Shown in pieces: positions 6,401 to 10,306 of a stretch of DNA of 10,306 nucleotides. The notes under the pieces are model-generated. The model saw nothing but the letters and a program-made list of their open reading frames with translations. It was not told the origin of the DNA and made no database searches. Each line of letters opens with the position of its first letter. Position 1 is the first letter of the stretch. The DNA is from DATFXM01 sp035315885 (GTDB taxonomy: Bacteria > Acidobacteriota > Blastocatellia > UBA7656), in NCBI GenBank assembly GCA_035315885.1, contig DATFXM010000092.1, positions 1 to 10,306 on the forward strand, read 5' to 3'. The translations under genes were made by a program, and so were the position numbers.

Positions 6401-9051
6401 GAGCATTTGCCGACCGGCAGACGAACGATCTTGCCGGCGTGATAGTTCATTCGAGCTACAAACTCGAGATACTGCTCGAGGAGCCGCTCTCGATCTATCC
6501 TGCTCTCCTTGCTGATTACAAGACAGGCATTATTCGCCGTGGTCCCCAAGGTGTCGGACTTCTCATAGGCACGGGCCCTTTTCGTCTCACGTCTCGTGAA
6601 AACGGTCGCATATCGCTCGAATGCAATCAGCAGTATTGGAAAGGCTCGCCGGCAATGGTTGATGCGATCGAGTTTCGCCATGGATTGAGTGCATCTGCAA
6701 TTGCTTCCGGCTTCCGCTCCGGTGATATCGATTTGGCTCGCGATTTATCTCCGCAAGATCTGGAAGAATTCTTGCGCGACCCTCGTTTTAGGGGCGGACT
6801 AGTCGAAGCACCGCGAAAGAACACTTACTTCGTGATGTTTAACTCGGTTGCGGGTCCGTTTGGGCAGAACGTAACGATCCGTCGCGCGCTATGCGGTGTT
6901 GTACGCACAAACGATCTTGTCTGGCAAACACTCGGACGATTCTCGCAGCCTGCCGTATGTCTGATTCCACCCGGCATGCTCGGGCACGATCCGGGCCGGC
7001 GACGTCATCTGCTGTCGCGCGAGGAAGCGGTTGGGATGTTGCGAAGCGCCGGTCTGACCACACCTATCCGACTTCGGGCGTCGGTGCATCCGTTGCTACA
7101 AGATCGATATGGATCCTTGTTGAGAACCTTGTTCGCGATCTGGTCGGAGCTGGGCGTGGAAGTCGAGATCGCTACCACCACGATGGCTTCTTACCTGGAA
7201 GCCGACCAGCGAAATGATGGCCTCGATCTCCGAATCGGTCGCTGGAACGCCGATTACGACGATCCGGATAACTTTACTCACAGTCTGTTTCATTCTCGTG
7301 TGGGACTCTATCGTAACTATGTTGCATCGCGCGAGGGCGATCGTCTTTTGGAAGAAGCCCGCGCTGAAAGCCGGCCGGGCGCGAGGGCATCCCTTTACCG
7401 ACAATACGAAAATTATCTTTGGGAATCAGGTGATGTTCTCCCGCTTTTTCATGACATCGATCACCGTCTTGCGGGCGCTAAGGTTCGTAAGCTGAAGCTC
7501 CAGGGTAGCGCTCCTTTCGTGAACTACGCAGAGCTCGGCAAGGTGGAGACATCTGCAGCATCAACAGAGGCTCGTCGAATGTCCGGTGGAGTAATCCAGG
7601 TACCGATAGCCGGTGTGGTATCCAGCATTGACCCGACAGAATCGTCCACGACTGAAGATGGCGAAGTCCTAACGAGCATCTATGAGACGCTGACCAATGA
7701 CGCTGGCGGGAGAATTGTGCCCTGGCTCGCGGCAGAGTACCGGGCGGAGGATGGCGGTAAGAAATATCGTTTTCGCTTGCGTGATGATGTTCGATTCCAT
7801 GATGGCCGGAGGCTCACCGCCCGGGATGTTCGATTTTCCTTCGAACGTCTTCTGCAACATCGCGAGAGCAAATGTAGATGGTTCTATTCATCGATTAGGG
7901 GCGCAAAAGAGCTTCTAAACGGAGAGGGGTCGGATCTGTCCGGCTTTCGCATTCATTCAGCAAATGAGTTCACGATTGAACTAGAAGAGCCAGTCTCCCT
8001 TTTCCCGGCGCTGGTATCCTACGGCGGATCGGCGATCGTTCCGGAAGGCACGGAGCACTTCGGGACAAGCTGGCAAGAGGGAGCAGTGGGGACTGGTCCA
8101 TTCCGCGTCGTTAAGTTCGACCCCAGTCATCGGCTCGAGCTCGAACGCAACAAGGCCTACTGGCGCAAAGGCTATCCTAAGAGCGATGAGTTGATCTTCA
8201 ATTTTGCAGTATCGCCCGCGGATATTCTTTCGGAGTTCCGGGCGGGCAGGTTCTCACTGGCGTCGGATTTGCTCCCAGCGGAAGTTGAGGCGTTGCGTCG
8301 AGATCCCGACTTTGCTTCCGCGTATCGAGAGACGCCACGACTTATTACTTATTTTGCCGCCTTCAACACCAATAGGCCGCCTCTTGAAGACAAACAGTTG
8401 CGCCAACGACTCGTGCAGTCAGTCGACTCCACTTCGCTCGTGCGTCAGACACTCGGTCGTCTTGCAGTGCCTGCTCACGGATTGATTCCGCCTGGACTTT
8501 TGGGTCACGATCCGGCTCACATTTCAAGGAGCTATGCTGCTCCCTCGGCTCGCGAGCATTCCTCATCAGAGATTGAATTGACAGCCGTGCTGAATCCGGT
8601 TTACTTCGGGGAATATGGTGCCCTGACGCTCGAGCTTGAAGGTGCATTTCGAGCGCAAGGAGTAAGAATTCGAGCGGCTAACAGGACGATATCGGAATGG
8701 ATTGAGGCGACAACGCGAGCCACAGTAGACGTCGTAGTTGGGCGCTGGGGAGCAGACTATCCAGACGCTCACACGTTTGTTCACTTATTGCACTCACAGG
8801 AAGGTCTACTCGGTCGTCTCTGTGGATCGCCAGAGGTGGACAATCTGATCGACAAAGGAAGGGCAGAGACCTCGGCGACGGCTCGACATTCGCTGTACAG
8901 GCAGATCGAAGAGATTATTTCACGAGACGCGCTGCTGCTGCCTCTCTTTCATGAGCAGACTTACCGATTTGCGCGGCCGGAAATTGAGGGGTTGTCGCTT
9001 TCTTATGGGGTTACGGCGGTCGATTATGCGAGCTTACGCGTCAGAAGTTGA
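3403..9051 (+). CDS. Ser/Thr kinase - AAA ATPase - TPR-like - tandem SBP family 5 fusion protein
   Basis: A 1882-residue putative cytoplasmic signal transducer. The kinase domain (about 10-273) has the glycine loop LGRGGMGVVY (16-25), Lys39, HRDIKPEN with catalytic Asp131, DFG Asp153, a Thr-rich activation loop (T166, T168, T170, T174), SPE (179-181) and subdomain IX Asp194, so it should be active. After FIGREKEL (300-307) comes an AAA_16-type ATPase with Walker A GGDPGAGKT (328-336), Walker B LIIFLEDLH (455-463) and EGNPFF (553-558). A probable winged helix (about 593-690) and a helical TPR-like stretch (to about 885) follow. Two oligopeptide-binding (DppA/OppA/NikA-like) domains occupy about 891-1380 and 1395-1882, each with the LRD-V-F-DG, GTGPF and GRW-ADY motifs. 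No signal peptide, lipobox or membrane helix is visible. Known for the families: such binding proteins are normally exported, although SgrR carries a related domain in the cytoplasm. Inferred: ligand binding, perhaps of peptides, controls the ATPase and kinase. The frame is intact throughout. Confidence 0.9.
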   Translation: MIGQSLSNRYQIVSELGRGGMGVVYKAHDPLLNREVAVKLIPPAMLSTEAEQRFQREAQLVAQMDYPAVVPIYDFGKDEGSLFFVMPVVQGTNLRGFLREQTLTLGEVIDIGIQIAEALEYSHARGVIHRDIKPENVMVSREEGGRVRVRIMDFGLARAAAESRITKTGTIAGTLAYLSPEQVSSASGVDHRTDIYALGNVLYECLTGEPPFSGELQSILYRIVHEIPQPPRSMGAPINEDLESLILSCIAKEQSKRPQRAGEVAEALRRCQGRLHDSDLTKSVLLTRTLVLPRPALSPFIGREKELAELQIRLNAAVAGECQFVVVGGDPGAGKTRLLDEIESLAKARKLLVLHGRSVEQDGAFPYQGFCEAIQEYFRQRDTAISTSGSLDLSDLASDLVGLFPMLTEISDIRSAITGESKLMRVGEAQGAENRTHIFELLARTLTRIAGGKPLIIFLEDLHAAEVSIEALQYIVRRLGPTPTLIVGTYRSTEVDARHPLTRMLDSFRGDRRFSSIALGSLSPSDHRLFLETLIGGPDLSDTLTKRLFEGTEGNPFFTKELVRSLLDSGGINKDNTGSWTLSAETGISTDALPETIQQAVEKRIERLPEDLREVLSIASVIAKTFDFADLEALAGDNEDVEKAIDRLVDDGLIEEERESRGDRLTFSSAVVRDVLYSGISRRKRRSLHRKYAEHIEKRHRGRLERVYPRLVYHFSQGDVPDKTVEYGLRLSKNALDAFSAEEAARSAKTALEFLDEEWEGSRSTEGEARLLLAQAHRMAGEIDGALKETEAAIKIFEREKETQRAVAALVFATETAWQARRVEETTRWAPRAIEAARAIGDTESLRHLLSGAATLANLRGKYERANEYLEEAMRLAPGSKDTEAHEEIPKGGRLVVAIANPVKALEPINMELVEEVEILCNVFETLLATDQDGNLVPNLCERWEVGDNGNSFVLTLRDNVHFQDGHPLTAEDVKESFKESIRHASQELPSAISAIRGVGAFADRQTNDLAGVIVHSSYKLEILLEEPLSIYPALLADYKTGIIRRGPQGVGLLIGTGPFRLTSRENGRISLECNQQYWKGSPAMVDAIEFRHGLSASAIASGFRSGDIDLARDLSPQDLEEFLRDPRFRGGLVEAPRKNTYFVMFNSVAGPFGQNVTIRRALCGVVRTNDLVWQTLGRFSQPAVCLIPPGMLGHDPGRRRHLLSREEAVGMLRSAGLTTPIRLRASVHPLLQDRYGSLLRTLFAIWSELGVEVEIATTTMASYLEADQRNDGLDLRIGRWNADYDDPDNFTHSLFHSRVGLYRNYVASREGDRLLEEARAESRPGARASLYRQYENYLWESGDVLPLFHDIDHRLAGAKVRKLKLQGSAPFVNYAELGKVETSAASTEARRMSGGVIQVPIAGVVSSIDPTESSTTEDGEVLTSIYETLTNDAGGRIVPWLAAEYRAEDGGKKYRFRLRDDVRFHDGRRLTARDVRFSFERLLQHRESKCRWFYSSIRGAKELLNGEGSDLSGFRIHSANEFTIELEEPVSLFPALVSYGGSAIVPEGTEHFGTSWQEGAVGTGPFRVVKFDPSHRLELERNKAYWRKGYPKSDELIFNFAVSPADILSEFRAGRFSLASDLLPAEVEALRRDPDFASAYRETPRLITYFAAFNTNRPPLEDKQLRQRLVQSVDSTSLVRQTLGRLAVPAHGLIPPGLLGHDPAHISRSYAAPSAREHSSSEIELTAVLNPVYFGEYGALTLELEGAFRAQGVRIRAANRTISEWIEATTRATVDVVVGRWGADYPDAHTFVHLLHSQEGLLGRLCGSPEVDNLIDKGRAETSATARHSLYRQIEEIISRDALLLPLFHEQTYRFARPEIEGLSLSYGVTAVDYASLRVRS
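6073..9048 (+). repeat. Internal tandem duplication of an SBP family 5 domain
   Basis: Copy 1 spans about 6073-7542 and copy 2 about 7585-9048, at a period of about 500 residues. Paired landmarks are LRDNVHFQDG (957-966) with LRDDVRFHDG (1459-1468), IPPGMLGHDP (from 1188) with IPPGLLGHDP (from 1695), GRWNADY (1279) with GRWGADY (1780), and SLYRQ-near-LPLFH in both C-terminal parts. The copies are clearly homologous but well diverged, so the duplication is old and both copies appear to be kept under selection. Confidence 0.85.
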
Positions 9052-9524
9052 GTTAGCCCGATGTATCTTGGAGGTCGCATCTTCCTGCTGGAAATGCAGG
9101 TCCTCGCCTCTGACAAGAGCAAATTGATCCTTCGGAACTCCTAAGGTAAATTAGGTGGGATAGTGGCTGCTTTAGCGTAAAGCCATTGTCGAGCTGTACC
9201 TGAATTGGGAGTTAAGACTTCTTGCCTCCGTAAAATTTTTATACAAATCACCATTCCGCCCGCGCCGATCTTTCTGACGATCGGGTAATGGGCCGGAGTT
9301 GTGTTGGTTGATAGCTCCGTGGTTCTCTTACTCAGATCTATTTAGATGAGGCGAACTCTCTTGGCCGACAAGCATAGCACAGCTCCGGCAACTTATAAGT
9401 TAGGGTAACCCGGCGGACATAATCTTGAGAACGACCCTCGAGTCCCGGTGTCTTCAGCCAGAAGGAGCTTACCTTTTCCCTGACAGGTTACCGCACGCCA
9501 AATCATCTCTTCTTTTGGTCGGCG
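9052..9524. other. Gene-free stretch after the kinase gene
   Basis: No supported reading frame is found on either strand. Small hairpins occur at 9084-9100 (CCTGC / GCAGG), 9169-9183 (GCTTTA / TAAAGC) and 9265-9284 (CCGATC / GATCGG). None is followed by a T run, so I cannot name a terminator for the kinase gene. The first of these is the nearest candidate, 33 bases past the stop. Confidence 0.4.
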
Positions 9525-9781
9525 TCACTCGTTCAGCAGCATCCCCTCGAAGAGCTTCTGCCCGCCAAGCGATGTGTGAAACGCATAGCCCGCAATCGCC
9601 ACCACGGCGAGGAGCACAGTGAGCGAATTGCTCGCGTACCAAGCTGAAAGATGGGTGTGATCGGGACACTGAACAAAAGCCCGCTAACAAAAATGGCGAT
9701 GGCGAACGTCAGGAGGCCGAAACGCAGCAAAGCGATGGCGGAAAGCGCTACCAATAAGCAAGCGAACGGGGCGGTAACCAT
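9525..9781 (-). pseudogene. Frameshifted, 5'-truncated C-terminal membrane segment, acidobacterial kinase-type tail
   Basis: On the minus strand two adjacent frames together read as one membrane-protein tail. Upstream frame (9781 to about 9650): APFACLLVALSAIALLRFG, then LLTFAIAIFVSGLL, FSVPITPIF. Downstream frame (about 9647 to TGA 9527-9525): SAWYASNSLTVLLAVVAIAG, then YAFHTSLGGQKLFEGMLLNE. Restoring one base at the TTTCA near 9645-9649 joins them as PITPIFSAWYASNSL. From memory of the family, tails of the form F-SAWYAS-S...FYTSLGGQPLF are common at the C-termini of acidobacterial membrane-anchored Ser/Thr kinases. Two or three membrane helices are evident. The 5' side breaks off at a CG tract (9782). 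The gene could be a true pseudogene or the shift could be a sequencing error, but the missing N-terminal part shows it is only a remnant either way. Confidence 0.6.
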
Positions 9782-9799
9782 CGCGCGCGCGCGTATACG
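9782..9799. repeat. Alternating CG tract, (CG)6 followed by TATACG
   Basis: An 18-base perfect pyrimidine-purine alternation begins exactly where the membrane-protein remnant loses its homology. It resembles the tracts inside the inverted-repeat element 45 bases further on and could be a relic of another copy. Confidence 0.6.
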
Positions 9800-9842
9800 A
9801 TAGCCTTCTCTCTTGACAAGACTAAAATCACTGCTGGCACAC

Positions 9843-9882
9843 ATGTCCCCTAATGTCCCCTCTCCATGCGCGCGCGCGTATG
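9843..9882 (+). repeat. Left terminal inverted repeat
   Basis: It contains a 10-base direct repeat, ATGTCCCCTA then ATGTCCCCTC (9843-9862), and then a pyrimidine-purine alternating run from 9865 to 9885 with (CG)5 at 9869-9878. It pairs with 9974-10011. Confidence 0.65.
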
Positions 9883-9918
9883 CACTTCGATGACAAGGTG
9901 AGAGAAATCTATAGTCCT

Positions 9919-9937
9919 CGCGCCCGCGCGCGCTCGC
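9919..9937. repeat. Central CG-rich tract of the inverted-repeat element
   Basis: CGCGCCCGCGCGCGCTCGC is an interrupted CG alternation near the middle of the element, between the CG tracts of the two terminal repeats. Confidence 0.5.
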
Positions 9938-9973
9938 TTTCTAAGAAAACTCTTGAATGAGGATTATAAAAGA

Positions 9974-10000
9974 TGTACGCGCGCGCGTAGAGACAGGACA

Positions 10001-10011
<11 letters not shown>
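9974..10011 (-). repeat. Right terminal inverted repeat
   Basis: The perfect palindrome TACGCGCGCGCGTA (9976-9989) is followed by the direct repeat ACAGGACATT twice (9993-10012). Read in reverse complement it aligns with the left repeat. Confidence 0.65.

Positions 10012-10306
<295 letters not shown>

Noticed and set aside
9265..9284. Hairpin CCGATC / GATCGG as terminator of the kinase gene
   Set aside because: Only six pairs, no T run, and more than 200 bases past the stop codon.

Overview
The window reads as a piece of a soil-type bacterial chromosome, or a metagenome-assembled contig, of moderate GC (mid-fifties by eye). Three things point, with moderate confidence, to Acidobacteriota or a relative: a giant cytoplasmic Ser/Thr kinase fusion protein, a long-form (ICL2-like) isocitrate lyase, and a broken C-terminal membrane segment of a type I associate with acidobacterial kinases. 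No rRNA, tRNA or CRISPR array was seen.

Layout. Positions 1-128 hold the 3' end of an unidentified plus-strand gene. It converges on aceA (218-2500, minus), with a strong hairpin at 149-185 between them. The aceA start is set by a near-perfect Shine-Dalgarno. Immediately upstream of aceA, in the same orientation, is the C-terminal end of a second reading frame (2517 to about 2670) that has no start and fades into non-coding DNA, as if the first gene of an aceA operon had been cut off. About 600 bases with no recognisable gene follow. A good -10 box and a purine-rich ribosome site then lead into a single 1882-residue ORF (3403-9051, plus).

That ORF is the main item. In order it encodes a complete Hanks-type Ser/Thr kinase, a FIGRE-type AAA ATPase with Walker A and B, a helical/TPR-like linker, and two tandem copies of an oligopeptide/nickel-type solute-binding protein (SBP family 5). 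No signal peptide or membrane helix is visible. It looks like a one-polypeptide cytoplasmic sensor-kinase in which a normally periplasmic ligand-binding fold has become a duplicated intracellular sensor module.

From 9052 to the end the DNA looks decayed and mobile. It holds about 470 bases with no gene, then a frameshifted and 5'-truncated membrane-protein remnant (9525-9781, minus). A cluster of alternating CG tracts follows, three of them inside a 169-bp inverted-repeat element (9843-10011) that looks like a MITE or REP-type element. Last comes the C-terminal part of a SnoaL-like ester cyclase (minus, running off the window end), whose stop codon lies inside the element's terminal repeat.

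The genes do not form one obvious pathway. aceA serves the glyoxylate shunt and the kinase fusion is a stand-alone signalling gene. The rest are edges and remnants.
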